Shown here: in pieces, positions 1-9,850 of the stretch | Layout: every line of letters begins with the position of its first letter | Position numbering within the stretch: the first letter of the stretch is position 1 | The notes under the pieces: model-generated | Seen by the model: only the letters and a program-made list of their open reading frames with translations | The model's database searches: none | Told to the model about the DNA's origin: nothing | Assembly: GCA_003152075.1 (NCBI GenBank) | Contig: PLZG01000086.1 | Coordinates: forward strand, 601 to 64,600 | Length of the DNA: 64,000 nucleotides | Source: a candidate division FCPU426 bacterium | Lineage (GTDB): Bacteria > Oederibacteriota > Muellerivitia > Muellerivitales > Muellerivitaceae | Reading direction: 5' to 3' | Position numbers and translations under genes: made by a program

Positions 1-2214
1 CGTACCTTAGGTAATTCAGTTATCAACCTTCAAGTCGAAGAAAACGTTTCTAAGGCTCTTCATGAATTGGGCCTGACCTTGGAAGAGCTTCGGGAAGTTG
101 AGATTGACGCGGGTTTAGGCAATGGGGGATTGGGCCGACTCGCCGCCTGTTTCATGGATTCCCTGGCGACCCTTCAAATCCCGGCCTACGGTTATGGCAT
201 CCGGTACGATTATGGTATTTTTCGCCAAAAAATCGTCCGAGGTTACCAAGTGGAGGAGCCGGACGAGTGGTTGAGCCATGAAAATGCCTGGGAAGTGGCC
301 CGGCATGAATACACCTACCGAATCCGTTTCGGGGGAAAGGTGGCCCAGCGTACCAACCGAAACGGAAAACAAGTTTTTGAGTGGGTCGAGACGGAAGACG
401 TTTTGGCCATGGCTTATGACACTCCGATTCCGGGTTATGGGAACAAGACCGTCAATAATTTACGGCTGTGGTCGGCGAAGGCTACCGAGGAATTTGACCT
501 GGATTTCTTCAACAAGGGAAATTATTTCGCCGCTACTTCCAAGAAAACCGAATCCGAATCCATTTCGAAAGTCCTCTATCCCAACGACAACAGTCCCGAG
601 GGCCGGGAACTGCGTTTAAAACAACAGTACTTTTTTGTGTCGGCTTCCATTCAAGACATCTTGAGGCGTTTCCGCCGGGAACACATGGATTTAAGGGAAT
701 TACCCGATGTCGCTGCTATCCAGCTGAATGACACCCATCCCACGATCGCGATCCCTGAGTTCATGCGATTGATGCTTGATGTAGAGGGGATTGAATGGGA
801 ATCGGCCTGGGAAATGACAAAAGCCCTTTTTGCCTATACCAACCATACCCTTCTTCCTGAGGCCCTGGAAAAGTGGCCTCTTACTCTTTTTGGACGCTTA
901 TTCCCCCGCCATCTTCAGATCATCCAGGAAATCAACGCCAGGTTTTTAAAAGAAGTAGCCGAACGTTACCCGGGCGACAGTGACCGTCTCCGGCGCATGT
1001 CGGTTTTCGAAGAAGGGGATTCCCATATTCGGATGGCACATTTAGCCATTGTGGGAAGCCATTCGATCAACGGCGTTTCCGCCTTGCACACCGAGCTTTT
1101 GAAATCGAACGTGGTAAAAGATTTTTATGACCTTTATCCCACCCGGTTTAACAACAAAACCAACGGGATCACCCAGCGCCGGTGGCTGAAGAAATGCAAC
1201 CCCGGCCTCGCCCAATTAATCACGTCTCGTATTGGGGACAAATGGATCACCGACCTATCTCAGTTGAAAAAGCTGGAGAAATTCGCTGACGACAAGAAGT
1301 TCCAAGAGGAGTGGCGGGATGTTAAGGAGTTTAACAAGGAAAAATTGGTTGGTTTAATCGCCGCCGAACAGCGCCTAGCGGTTAACACTGATTCCATTTT
1401 CGATGTCCAAGTGAAGCGAATTCACGAATACAAACGCCAGCTGTTGAACGCCCTTCATGCCATTGCCCTTTACCGGCGCATTAAAGCCGATCCCAAAGGT
1501 AATTTCGTTCCCCGTACCATCCTTTTTGGAGGAAAAGCGGCGCCGGGTTATTACCAGGCCAAGTTGATCATCAAGTTCATCAATTCCATTGCTGAAGTGG
1601 TTAATCAGGACCCCCAAATCAAGGGGAAACTCATGGTGGTGTTCCTTCCTAATTACCGGGTATCACTCGCGGAGAAAATCATCCCGGCAACCGATCTTTC
1701 GGAACAAATCTCCACAGCGGGAAAAGAAGCCTCCGGAACAGGGAACATGAAATTCGCCCTGAATGGTGCCCTGACGATCGGGACCCTGGACGGCGCCAAT
1801 ATCGAGATAAAGGAAGAGGTTGGTGACGAGAACATATTCATTTTTGGGTTAAAAGCCGACGAGGTTACCAAGGTTAGGAACGCCGGATACAACCCCCGCG
1901 AATTTTATGAAAAGTCGTCCGAACTGAAGGGCGTCATGGATTTAATCGCTAGTGGCTTTTTCTCGCCGGAGAATCCAGGGCTTTTCCAACCAATTTATGA
2001 CACGCTCATGAACCATGACGAATACATGTTGATGGCTGATTTCGACGCTTATTTAGAATGTCAGGAAAAGGTGTCGGAACTTTACCGGGATCAGACTAAA
2101 TGGACCCGTATGGCCATCTTGAATGTGGCTCGGATGGGAAAATTCTCCAGCGACCGATCCATCCAGGAATATTGCGACGATATTTGGCAGGTGAAGCCTG
2201 TTAAGATTGAGTAG
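1..2214 (+). CDS. glgP: Glycogen/starch/alpha-glucan phosphorylase, 5' truncated by window edge
   Basis: Frame is open from base 1 (RTLGNSVINLQVEENV...), with DAGLGNGGLGRLAACFMDS and the C-terminal EASGTGNMKFALNGALTIGTLDGANIEI cofactor-site motif. Confidence 0.97.
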   Translation, partial: RTLGNSVINLQVEENVSKALHELGLTLEELREVEIDAGLGNGGLGRLAACFMDSLATLQIPAYGYGIRYDYGIFRQKIVRGYQVEEPDEWLSHENAWEVARHEYTYRIRFGGKVAQRTNRNGKQVFEWVETEDVLAMAYDTPIPGYGNKTVNNLRLWSAKATEEFDLDFFNKGNYFAATSKKTESESISKVLYPNDNSPEGRELRLKQQYFFVSASIQDILRRFRREHMDLRELPDVAAIQLNDTHPTIAIPEFMRLMLDVEGIEWESAWEMTKALFAYTNHTLLPEALEKWPLTLFGRLFPRHLQIIQEINARFLKEVAERYPGDSDRLRRMSVFEEGDSHIRMAHLAIVGSHSINGVSALHTELLKSNVVKDFYDLYPTRFNNKTNGITQRRWLKKCNPGLAQLITSRIGDKWITDLSQLKKLEKFADDKKFQEEWRDVKEFNKEKLVGLIAAEQRLAVNTDSIFDVQVKRIHEYKRQLLNALHAIALYRRIKADPKGNFVPRTILFGGKAAPGYYQAKLIIKFINSIAEVVNQDPQIKGKLMVVFLPNYRVSLAEKIIPATDLSEQISTAGKEASGTGNMKFALNGALTIGTLDGANIEIKEEVGDENIFIFGLKADEVTKVRNAGYNPREFYEKSSELKGVMDLIASGFFSPENPGLFQPIYDTLMNHDEYMLMADFDAYLECQEKVSELYRDQTKWTRMAILNVARMGKFSSDRSIQEYCDDIWQVKPVKIE

Positions 2215-3015
2215 TTATTCCAGGATCGCGTCGATCTTTTTAAAAAGGGCGTGAAGTTTTTCCTCGGTCGGAAGGAAGTTTTCCACGGTAGGCGGAGGAG
2301 GGGTTTTGGGGGCCGGTGGGGGAGTCTGTTTAGCTTTCTCCAGTGCTTCCCGGACCTGCTTGAATTCCGAGTTCATTTTGTCGCCCTTTGCCCTTAAGTC
2401 CTGAATCTCACCCTGGGCTTCCTCGTTTAAGCCCTGTGCCTCGGCGAAATCCTGTTTAAGCTCCTCGAGTTGGGACTGGGTCTGAATAAGATCGGTTTTT
2501 AACCTTTCCGTTTCCTTGTTCAAGTCCGCTATCTTCCGTTTCGCGACATCCAATTCTTCCCTGGCTTTATCCACCTCGGGTTTAAGCTCGCTAGATTTCT
2601 TGGCGGAATCCTCAAATTCTTTTTTTAGTTTAGCGGACTCGGCGGCGGACTCTTCGGCCCTTTTCTTGTTTTCGACAGCCTCGGCCTTGTATTGGTCCAA
2701 ATGTTCTTTCAGCTCCATGGTGTGCTTCAAGGAACCATCCGAGGACTTTTTCATCTCCAATAGGCTTTTTTCCAATGTCTCAATGAGCCTGATGTTCTCC
2801 GCCTTGCTTTTCTCGAGGCGGTGTAACTCATCGGCGATGTTCATGGAGGCGAGGATGGCAACCTTGGCCGCAGGGGCGGAGGATTTCTTTCCTATTTCAT
2901 TCATTTTCAAATCCACGTATTTTGCCAAGTCGGAAATGTACTGGGGATCGGCCTCGCCCTTCATCGTATATTCATTTCCATATATGTTGACCGTAACCGA
3001 CTTTTTCTCGCCCAT
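2215..3015 (-). CDS. zapA: ZapA-family cell division protein with long C-terminal coiled coil
   Basis: N-terminal VTVNIYGNEYTMKGEADPQYISDLAKYVDLKMNEI...VAILASMNIADELHRLE is ZapA-like; followed by ~140 aa coiled coil and Pro-rich linker. Downstream of pheT, a common zapA context. Confidence 0.75.
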   Translation of the reverse strand: MGEKKSVTVNIYGNEYTMKGEADPQYISDLAKYVDLKMNEIGKKSSAPAAKVAILASMNIADELHRLEKSKAENIRLIETLEKSLLEMKKSSDGSLKHTMELKEHLDQYKAEAVENKKRAEESAAESAKLKKEFEDSAKKSSELKPEVDKAREELDVAKRKIADLNKETERLKTDLIQTQSQLEELKQDFAEAQGLNEEAQGEIQDLRAKGDKMNSEFKQVREALEKAKQTPPPAPKTPPPPTVENFLPTEEKLHALFKKIDAILE

Positions 3016-3019
3016 GTGA

Positions 3020-3337
3020 TTAGCCTTCCAGTTTTAATTCTTTGGAGAGGGACTCGATTCGAACTAAGTTGATTTTTACTTGCCTCAGGTCTTGTATGGC
3101 CTCATCGTACTGCTTTCGAAGTTTTTGGAGCTCCTCGGAAGAATCCGTTGAGCCTTCTTTGGCGTTTTCGTTAGTGTCTTTCAGCTGATTTTTAAGCTGG
3201 ATGTTTTCCTTCATGAGTTGGCCGTTGGCGTTGCGAAGCTTGACAATAGCCTCAAGCAAGCCATTGATACGTTTTTCCAGGCCTTCCCATTGGATTTTGG
3301 GGTCTTTGGTGGTCGAGAAAAGTTCATCGGAGGACAA
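3020..3337 (-). CDS. Small coiled-coil protein (ZapB-like) between pheT and zapA
   Basis: 105 aa, heptad-rich (LEKRINGLLEAIVKLRNANGQLMKENIQLKNQLKD); overlaps end of pheT. Confidence 0.6.
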   Translation of the reverse strand: MSSDELFSTTKDPKIQWEGLEKRINGLLEAIVKLRNANGQLMKENIQLKNQLKDTNENAKEGSTDSSEELQKLRKQYDEAIQDLRQVKINLVRIESLSKELKLEG

Positions 3338-5732
3338 TGGTGTACCTCGTTTTCAAGTGATCGACAATTTTGGAAACCCGATCGGTAACTTCCTGGTCGG
3401 TCAAGGTGCGGTTCTCGTCCAGAAAATGCAACCGATAGGCCAGGCTTCTGGTGCCGGTCGTAAGATTTGTTCCTCGGTAAAGGTCAAACAAATGGATATT
3501 CACTAACTCAGGCCCGCCAATTTCCTGTATCGCCCCTGCCACCTGTAGAGATGTTACACCATCGGGAACCACCAGGGCAATGTCCCTCCAAGCGGATGGA
3601 AATTTTGGGAGAGGGCGATAACTTTTTGCTCCTCGCGCGGTTTGAATAAGGGCCTCCATTTCCAACTCCAGCCCAAAACAAGGAACGGAAATGTCATATT
3701 CCTTCAATGCTTTTGGATTTATCGCACCGCCCCAAAGCAAGAGTTTGCCGGATCCATTCCTGACTTGGAAACTTTGAATTTGCTGGTAGGGGGCGGGGCA
3801 TTGTCCAAATTTCCATTGAAGGCCAAGGAGACGAAGATGGCCGACTAGGGTTTCGACCAAACCCTTGATGTCGTAAAAATCCGATTTGCGCTCCTGGTCA
3901 TGCCATTCACCGGGTAATTTCCCGGCGAACAGGGCCGCCAATTGTGTTTTTTCGGAAGGCGTTCCTCCGGTGACGGGGCTGAAAACTTTGTTTAACTCAT
4001 AAAGGGCCACGCTTTCCTGTTGGTGGGCTAGGTTCAATTGAACATTCGCCAGTAGAGATGGAAGCAGAGTCGGCCGCAAAACCCTTTGGTCATCAGCGAT
4101 GGGATTCGCGACTTCTTGGAAATGTTGTAGTGGATGGTCCGGGGCGAGTTTAAGCTTTTGCGGGTAAGTAGAGGGCAAAAAGCTGGAGTTGACGGCCTCA
4201 TAAAAACCGGCTTGGTGAAGAATGAAACGGATTTCCTTTTCAAAAGGTATGTTGGATTCAATCGGGGTGAGGTCGGAAGGGATATGGGGCGCAACCACGG
4301 GTATATGTTCATATCCGCTTAAACGGGCTATCTCCTCAATTAGGTCGATTTCGCGAGTCAAATCGAGTCGGTAGCTAGGACCCTCTATAGTTAATGTTTT
4401 CGACGAGGGTGTGCCTTTGATTTTACAGCCTAAGCCTTTCAATATTTGAATTTGAGCTTTAGGGGCTATTTGGGTTCCCAATAAGGCATTGGCCCGGGAA
4501 GGGCGGAAGCTGATTTTGAGTGGCTTTAAGTTTTGGGTCGAAACTACTCCAACACCCTTGGCCAGCTGTCCCCCCGCAACTTCAAGAATTAAGGCGGTGG
4601 CACGGTCTAAGGCTTTTAAAACCCCGGTTGGATCCACGCCCCGCTCAAACCGGTAGGAAGAATCGGTTGAGATTCCCAATTGACGGGCGGTTTTTCGGAC
4701 ACTCCCAGGAAGAAACAAAGCGGATTCGAGAAGGATGCTTTGGGTTTGGTCCGTTACTTGGGAATTACTTCCGCCCATGATTCCGGCCAAGGCAACGGGC
4801 CGGCCGGCATCGGCGATAACCAACATTTCTTCTTTCAACTCCCGTTCCGTATTGTCCAATAGGGGGATCTTTTCGCCAGGCTTAGTCTTGCGAACAATGA
4901 TTTGTGAACCGTGGATTTGTTTCAGGTCAAAAGCGTGTAGGGGTTGTCCTGTTTCGAGCAGTACGTAGTTGGTTATGTCCACGATGTTGTTGATGGACCG
5001 TTGTCCCAACTTTTCCAGGGTTTGTGACAACCACTTTGGGGAGGGACCTACCTTGACCCCTTCGATGACACGGCAGGTATAGAGATGACAGAGGTCCTTG
5101 GCGTCGATAGTGACCTTGGCTAATTTAGAAATAGCCCGGGAGCTTTCTTTAAGTTTTTTGACCGATGGGGAAGTAACCGGTTTTTGAAATATCGCGCCAA
5201 TTTCACGGGCCACCCCCAGATGGCTCAAAAGGTCAGCGCGGTTAGGAGTGATTTCCAATTCAAAGAGGGCGTCGGGCAGGCCCAGAGCTTCTAGGATGTT
5301 GCCACCGATGGGGGTGTCGGGGGGGAGGATGAGGATGCCCTCGGCGTCTTCGGCCAGACCCAGTTCTTTAGCCGAACAAAGCATTCCAAAGGACTCGACG
5401 CCACGAATTTTAGCTTCTTTTATTTCAAAGTTACCCGGCAGAATTGCCCCCACTTTAGCGAGAGGAACCTTTTGTCCAGGGGCGATGTTCTTGGCCCCGC
5501 AAACTACTTGAAGGGTTTCCTTCCCAGTGTTGACTTTGGTGATGGAGAGTCGGTCCGCTTGGGGATGTTTTTCGACGGATAAAAGCTCGGCCACAATCAC
5601 GCCATTGATGTCCTTGCCCAAGTGTTTGACGTTCGCCACTTCCACTCCGGCGTGGATAAGCCTCTCCACGACTTTTTCGAAAGGTTCTTTGATAGGGACG
5701 TATTTTTTGAGCCAGTTGTAAGAAATGAGCAT
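3324..5732 (-). CDS. pheT: Phenylalanine--tRNA ligase beta subunit
   Basis: MLISYNWLKKYVPI start, tRNA-binding domain, B3/B4, B5 and FDX-ACB C-terminus. Start set at internal ATG (5732) because the longer ORF runs into the promoter. Confidence 0.96.
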   Translation of the reverse strand: MLISYNWLKKYVPIKEPFEKVVERLIHAGVEVANVKHLGKDINGVIVAELLSVEKHPQADRLSITKVNTGKETLQVVCGAKNIAPGQKVPLAKVGAILPGNFEIKEAKIRGVESFGMLCSAKELGLAEDAEGILILPPDTPIGGNILEALGLPDALFELEITPNRADLLSHLGVAREIGAIFQKPVTSPSVKKLKESSRAISKLAKVTIDAKDLCHLYTCRVIEGVKVGPSPKWLSQTLEKLGQRSINNIVDITNYVLLETGQPLHAFDLKQIHGSQIIVRKTKPGEKIPLLDNTERELKEEMLVIADAGRPVALAGIMGGSNSQVTDQTQSILLESALFLPGSVRKTARQLGISTDSSYRFERGVDPTGVLKALDRATALILEVAGGQLAKGVGVVSTQNLKPLKISFRPSRANALLGTQIAPKAQIQILKGLGCKIKGTPSSKTLTIEGPSYRLDLTREIDLIEEIARLSGYEHIPVVAPHIPSDLTPIESNIPFEKEIRFILHQAGFYEAVNSSFLPSTYPQKLKLAPDHPLQHFQEVANPIADDQRVLRPTLLPSLLANVQLNLAHQQESVALYELNKVFSPVTGGTPSEKTQLAALFAGKLPGEWHDQERKSDFYDIKGLVETLVGHLRLLGLQWKFGQCPAPYQQIQSFQVRNGSGKLLLWGGAINPKALKEYDISVPCFGLELEMEALIQTARGAKSYRPLPKFPSAWRDIALVVPDGVTSLQVAGAIQEIGGPELVNIHLFDLYRGTNLTTGTRSLAYRLHFLDENRTLTDQEVTDRVSKIVDHLKTRYTIVLR

Positions 5733-5784
5733 AGGGTTCCGGGTTCGGGGGATAAAAAGGCGAAAATCCGTTTGAATTTCAAGA

Positions 5785-5813
5785 AGTTTAGAGTAGACCC
5801 TAGAACGTGTCAA
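5785..5813 (-). promoter_or_regulatory. Sigma70-type promoter for pheT
   Basis: Minus strand TTGACA (5813-5808), 17 bp spacer, TAAACT (5790-5785), ~50 nt before the pheT ATG. Confidence 0.65.
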
Positions 5814-5905
5814 CAACAGCTAACGGTTGTTTTTTGATGATTTTGAGGTGTTGAATCCCTTAAGCTGTCGGCTATCAGTGGTTAATAAATTCACGAAAGG
5901 TGGTG

Positions 5906-7007
5906 ATGAGATTGGCGTTATTTGATTTGGACGTCAAGTCTCTGGAGAGAAAGTTTACCGAAGTGAGGGATCATCTTTGACCCCGCTCAAACCAAGCGGG
6001 AAATAGAGAGGCTCGAGGCGCAGACAACCCAGCCCGAATTTTGGAATAACCCCAAAGAGGCCCAACAAGTCACCGGCCAGTTGGCCCGGTTGAAAGATAC
6101 CATGGCCTTGGTGCAGGATTTTGAGAAGCAATACCACGACCTGCTCGCCTGCAATGAACTTCTGAAAGAACAGCACGATCCCAGTTTGATCGCCGAGATG
6201 GAACAAACCTTCAATAAGTTCGAGACCGATTACCGAAAATTCGAGTTGAAGCGTAATTTCACAGGCAAGTACGATTTCAACAACGCTTACGTTTCCATTC
6301 ATCCTGGCGCCGGGGGAACCGAAAGTCAGGATTGGGCCTCCATGCTCCTACGCATGTACCTGCGGTGGATGGAGTCCAAGGGTTATGAAGTTGATACCAT
6401 GGACTACCAGGTTGCCGATGAGGCGGGCATCAAATCCGTTTCCCTTTTTGTGAAGGGCCCTTGGGCCTATGGCTTTCTAAAGGTTGAAAAAGGTGTTCAC
6501 CGGCTCGTCCGTATTTCCCCCTTTGACGCCAACAAACGACGGCACACTTCTTTTTCTTCCGTGGATGTCATGCCTGAAGTCGATGACGTTGAGTTTGAGA
6601 TGCGTTGGGATGACATTAAGCTTGATACTTTCCGGTCCGGTGGCAAGGGCGGACAGAACGTCAACAAGGTCGAAACCGCCGTTCGCTTGACACACATTCC
6701 CACGGGGTTGATTGTGGCTTGCCAAACCCAACGTTCCCAATTGCAGAACAAAGAGCAAGCTTTGAAGATGTTGAAGGCCAAATTGTTCCAGTATTATCAG
6801 GACATCCACGACGAGGAAATGGCCAAGGTGGCTGGGGCCAAGAAAAAGATTGAGTGGGGAAGTCAGATCAGGTCCTACGTTTTCCAGCCCTATCAAATGG
6901 TCAAGGATCACCGCACGAATGCCGAAACCGCTCAGATTAGCGCCGTAATGGATGGTGACCTAGATATGTTCATTGAGGCGGGGTTGAAGGCCAAGTTAAT
7001 TGACTAG
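5906..7007 (+). CDS. prfB: Peptide chain release factor 2, programmed +1 frameshift; join(5906..5977,5979..7007)
   Basis: Zero-frame ATG 5906 gives [24 protein letters not shown] then in-frame TGA at 5978-5980; +1 frame continues [22 protein letters not shown]... with [20 protein letters not shown]. Confidence 0.95.
5966..5981 (+). promoter_or_regulatory. RF2 recoding site (AGG GAT CAT CTT TGA C)
   Basis: SD-like AGG at the canonical distance from CTT TGA C slippery/stop codons. Confidence 0.92.
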
Positions 7008-7051
7008 ATTAAAGATGTTATACTGAGCGACCTTTTGGGAGAAATGAACAA

Positions 7052-8560
7052 ATGTCTGAATTAAACGAATTCATCAAGGTTCGGCTGGATAAGCTCAAAG
7101 CCATGAAAGAAAAGGGAATCAATCCCTACCCTTCGGCAGCTTTTGACGTTACCCACCATTCGGCTGAACTCTTGGAAAAATACAAGGATCTTCAACCTGG
7201 GGAGCACAAAGAAGAGGTAAAAGTTTCTATCGCGGGACGGCTCATGACAATCCGAGACATGGGTAAGAGCTCTTTCGCTCATGTAATGGACGGGCAGGGA
7301 AAAATCCAGATCTACGTCAAAAAGGATGGGGTTGGGGAAAAATCCTACGAAATCTTCAAACTGTTGGACTTGGGTGACATCATTGGGGTCAAGGGATTCC
7401 CTTTTAAGACCAAAACAGGTGAAGCTTCTATTCACGTGGAGTCATTTCAAGTGCTCAGCAAGTCCTTGCATCCTTTGCCCGAGAAGTGGCATGGTCTGAC
7501 CGACGTTGAGGCCCGGTACCGCCATCGTTACGTTGATTTGATCGTCAATGATGATGTGCGTAAAACCTTCGAGACCCGTTCCAAAGTAATTTCCGCTATT
7601 CGAAAACATTTAGACGGCAACGGTTTTCTTGAGGTGGAAACCCCCATGATGCATCCCATCCCCGGCGGCGCGGTCGCCCGGCCCTTCGTGACCCACCACA
7701 ACACTTTGGATATGGATTTATACCTTCGGGTGGCCCCGGAACTTTATCTCAAGCGCCTATTGGTCGGCGGTTTTGAGCGGGTCTATGAGATCAACCGCAA
7801 TTTCCGCAATGAAGGCATCAGCATCAAGCACAACCCGGAATTTACGATGCTGGAGGCCTATCAAGCCTATGGAAACAATGAAACGGTCATGACCTTAACT
7901 GAAAATCTCTTATCCGAGGCAGCCAAGGCCGCTGGGCAGGGCGTAAAAATCATGAGCGGTGAGACAGAACTGAATTTCACCCCTCCTTTCAAACGATTGC
8001 CATTGCTACATGCCTTGGAAGAAATTGGGGGGATTGAATACGAAGAGGTCACGGTTGAGGATTTGAAAAAACGGTTAAAAACGACCGCCGCCGAGATCAA
8101 GCATATCGATTCTCTTTCCAAGGCTGAATTGGCCTACCTTCTTTTTGGGGAATTGGTTGAGCCTCATTTGATCCAACCCACCTTTATCACTGATTTTCCA
8201 GTTGAAGTTTCCCCTCTCTCGAAAGCAAAGGAAGACAATCTTGCTTTGACGGAGCGTTTCGAGCTTTTTGTTCTTGGCCGTGAAATCGCCAATGGTTTCT
8301 CCGAATTAAACGACCCCGTTGACCAACGGAGGCGATTTGAGAAGCAAGTGGAACTCCGTAAAGCCGGGGATGAAGAGGGGATGTTTTTGGACGAGGATTA
8401 CATTCTGGCTCTTTCTTACGGGATGCCCCCGGCGGGTGGGGTGGGAATTGGCATCGACCGTCTACTGATGCTTTTAACCAATAGTCCTTCCATACGTGAC
8501 GTCATTCTTTTCCCTCTTCTTCGTCAAAGAGACAACGAAGAAAAAATGATTTTTGAATAA
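7052..8560 (+). CDS. lysS: Lysine--tRNA ligase (class II)
   Basis: FLEVETPMMHPIPGGAVARPFVTHHN, FRNEGISIKHNPEFTMLEAYQAY, GVGIGIDRLLMLLTNSPSIRDVILFP. Confidence 0.98.
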   Translation: MSELNEFIKVRLDKLKAMKEKGINPYPSAAFDVTHHSAELLEKYKDLQPGEHKEEVKVSIAGRLMTIRDMGKSSFAHVMDGQGKIQIYVKKDGVGEKSYEIFKLLDLGDIIGVKGFPFKTKTGEASIHVESFQVLSKSLHPLPEKWHGLTDVEARYRHRYVDLIVNDDVRKTFETRSKVISAIRKHLDGNGFLEVETPMMHPIPGGAVARPFVTHHNTLDMDLYLRVAPELYLKRLLVGGFERVYEINRNFRNEGISIKHNPEFTMLEAYQAYGNNETVMTLTENLLSEAAKAAGQGVKIMSGETELNFTPPFKRLPLLHALEEIGGIEYEEVTVEDLKKRLKTTAAEIKHIDSLSKAELAYLLFGELVEPHLIQPTFITDFPVEVSPLSKAKEDNLALTERFELFVLGREIANGFSELNDPVDQRRRFEKQVELRKAGDEEGMFLDEDYILALSYGMPPAGGVGIGIDRLLMLLTNSPSIRDVILFPLLRQRDNEEKMIFE

Positions 8561-8593
8561 CAGTCCCGCCTTTTGGAGTGAAATTCATTGAAA

Positions 8594-9841
8594 ATGCCAT
8601 TTGAAATTTTCTTAGGGCTTCGCTACTTGCGCTCGAAACGAAAGCGATCCGCGATTTCCGTCCTGACCTGGTTGTCCGTAGGTGGGGTGGCCATTGGTGT
8701 GATGGCCCTGAACGTTGTCCTTTCGGTTATGAATGGTTTTGACGAGGACTTGAAGTCCAAAATTGTAGGGCTGAATGCCCACATCATTATCTCAGGTTAT
8801 CAAAATAGGCCCCTATCCAATTACGACATGATTACGCAAACGGTACGGGGAATTAAGCACGTCAAGGATGTGGGGCCCTATGTGGAAGGTCAGGCATTGG
8901 CCCGGTCGCGGGAAAGGTCCCTTGGAGTTATGGTCTGGGGCGTCAATCCCTATCGGCCCCAAGCGATCACGGATTTGGACAAATATTTATGGGAGGTTAA
9001 AGCCACGGCCTTGAACCCTCCACCGGATGCTGGAACGGGACGCCCTGAGAGGATTTTCATCGGTTCTGAGCTCGCTAGGCGTTTGCAGGTGACCGTGGGT
9101 GATGATCTTGTAATGTTTCTTCCCGTTTTACAGCAAACTCCCATGGGAATGATGCCCCAAAGCGTTAAATTTCAAGTCGTTGGGCTCTTTTCAACGGGAA
9201 TGTACGACTACGATTCGGCCTACTCCTATGTTGCTTTGCCCATAGCGCAAAAGATGTACAAACTGACTGAAAACGTGACCGGAGTGGCGGTGAAGGTGGA
9301 CGATGTGGACTTGGCCCCGGCCATTGCCAAGGAAATCCGTGAGAAGTTCAATGGCGAATATTTCGTGCAGGACTGGCTTCAAATGAACCACAATCTTTTC
9401 GTGGCCCTTCAAACGGAAAAATGGGTCATGGGGATTATTCTTTCGCTCATTGTGCTGGTAGCCGCCCTCAACATTGTGAATCCCCTCACCATGATGGTCA
9501 TCGAGAAAACCAAAGAGATTGGAATTCTCAAGGCGATGGGGGGGACCGATCGAAGCGTTACCCTCATTTTTATTTTCGAGGGAATGATCATAGGAATTAT
9601 TGGAATTCTTATTGGGCTTGCGGGCGGTTATGTGCTTTGTGAGATTATCGCGAGGGTACCCATCCCCATGCCGGGCGGGGGAATGGTTTATTACATCGAC
9701 CGCTTGCCAGTCAAAGTTGACCCGAAAACCTGTTACCTGATTATTCCGGTTATGTCCGTTATCCTTTGTTTCTTAGCCACCCTTTACCCTGCTCGTCAGG
9801 CTGCCAAGCTTGAGCCTGTCGACGCCATCCGGTTCGGTTGA
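8594..9841 (+). CDS. Lipoprotein-releasing ABC transporter permease (LolC/LolE family)
   Basis: FEIFLGLRYLRSKRKRSAISVLTWLSVGGVAIGVMALNVVLSVMNGF and C-terminal FtsX-like domain; followed by LolD. Confidence 0.93.
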   Translation: MPFEIFLGLRYLRSKRKRSAISVLTWLSVGGVAIGVMALNVVLSVMNGFDEDLKSKIVGLNAHIIISGYQNRPLSNYDMITQTVRGIKHVKDVGPYVEGQALARSRERSLGVMVWGVNPYRPQAITDLDKYLWEVKATALNPPPDAGTGRPERIFIGSELARRLQVTVGDDLVMFLPVLQQTPMGMMPQSVKFQVVGLFSTGMYDYDSAYSYVALPIAQKMYKLTENVTGVAVKVDDVDLAPAIAKEIREKFNGEYFVQDWLQMNHNLFVALQTEKWVMGIILSLIVLVAALNIVNPLTMMVIEKTKEIGILKAMGGTDRSVTLIFIFEGMIIGIIGILIGLAGGYVLCEIIARVPIPMPGGGMVYYIDRLPVKVDPKTCYLIIPVMSVILCFLATLYPARQAAKLEPVDAIRFG

Positions 9842-9850
9842 GAGGAAATC

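Noticed and set aside
2516-3019. 167 aa plus-strand ORF opposite the zapA-like gene
   Set aside because: Ser/Phe-rich mirror of a Lys/Glu-rich coiled-coil gene, a classic shadow ORF.
3338-5816. Upstream extended start of pheT at 5816
   Set aside because: Would place the start inside the -35 region; ATG at 5732 gives the conserved MLISYNWL N-terminus.
5978-5980. In-frame TGA suggesting prfB is a pseudogene
   Set aside because: Position and context match the RF2 programmed frameshift site; the rest of the gene is intact.
5955-6302. Antisense ORF of 115 aa over the 5' part of prfB
   Set aside because: Lies opposite conserved RF2 coding sequence; composition follows codon-position bias of the sense gene; no recognisable domain.
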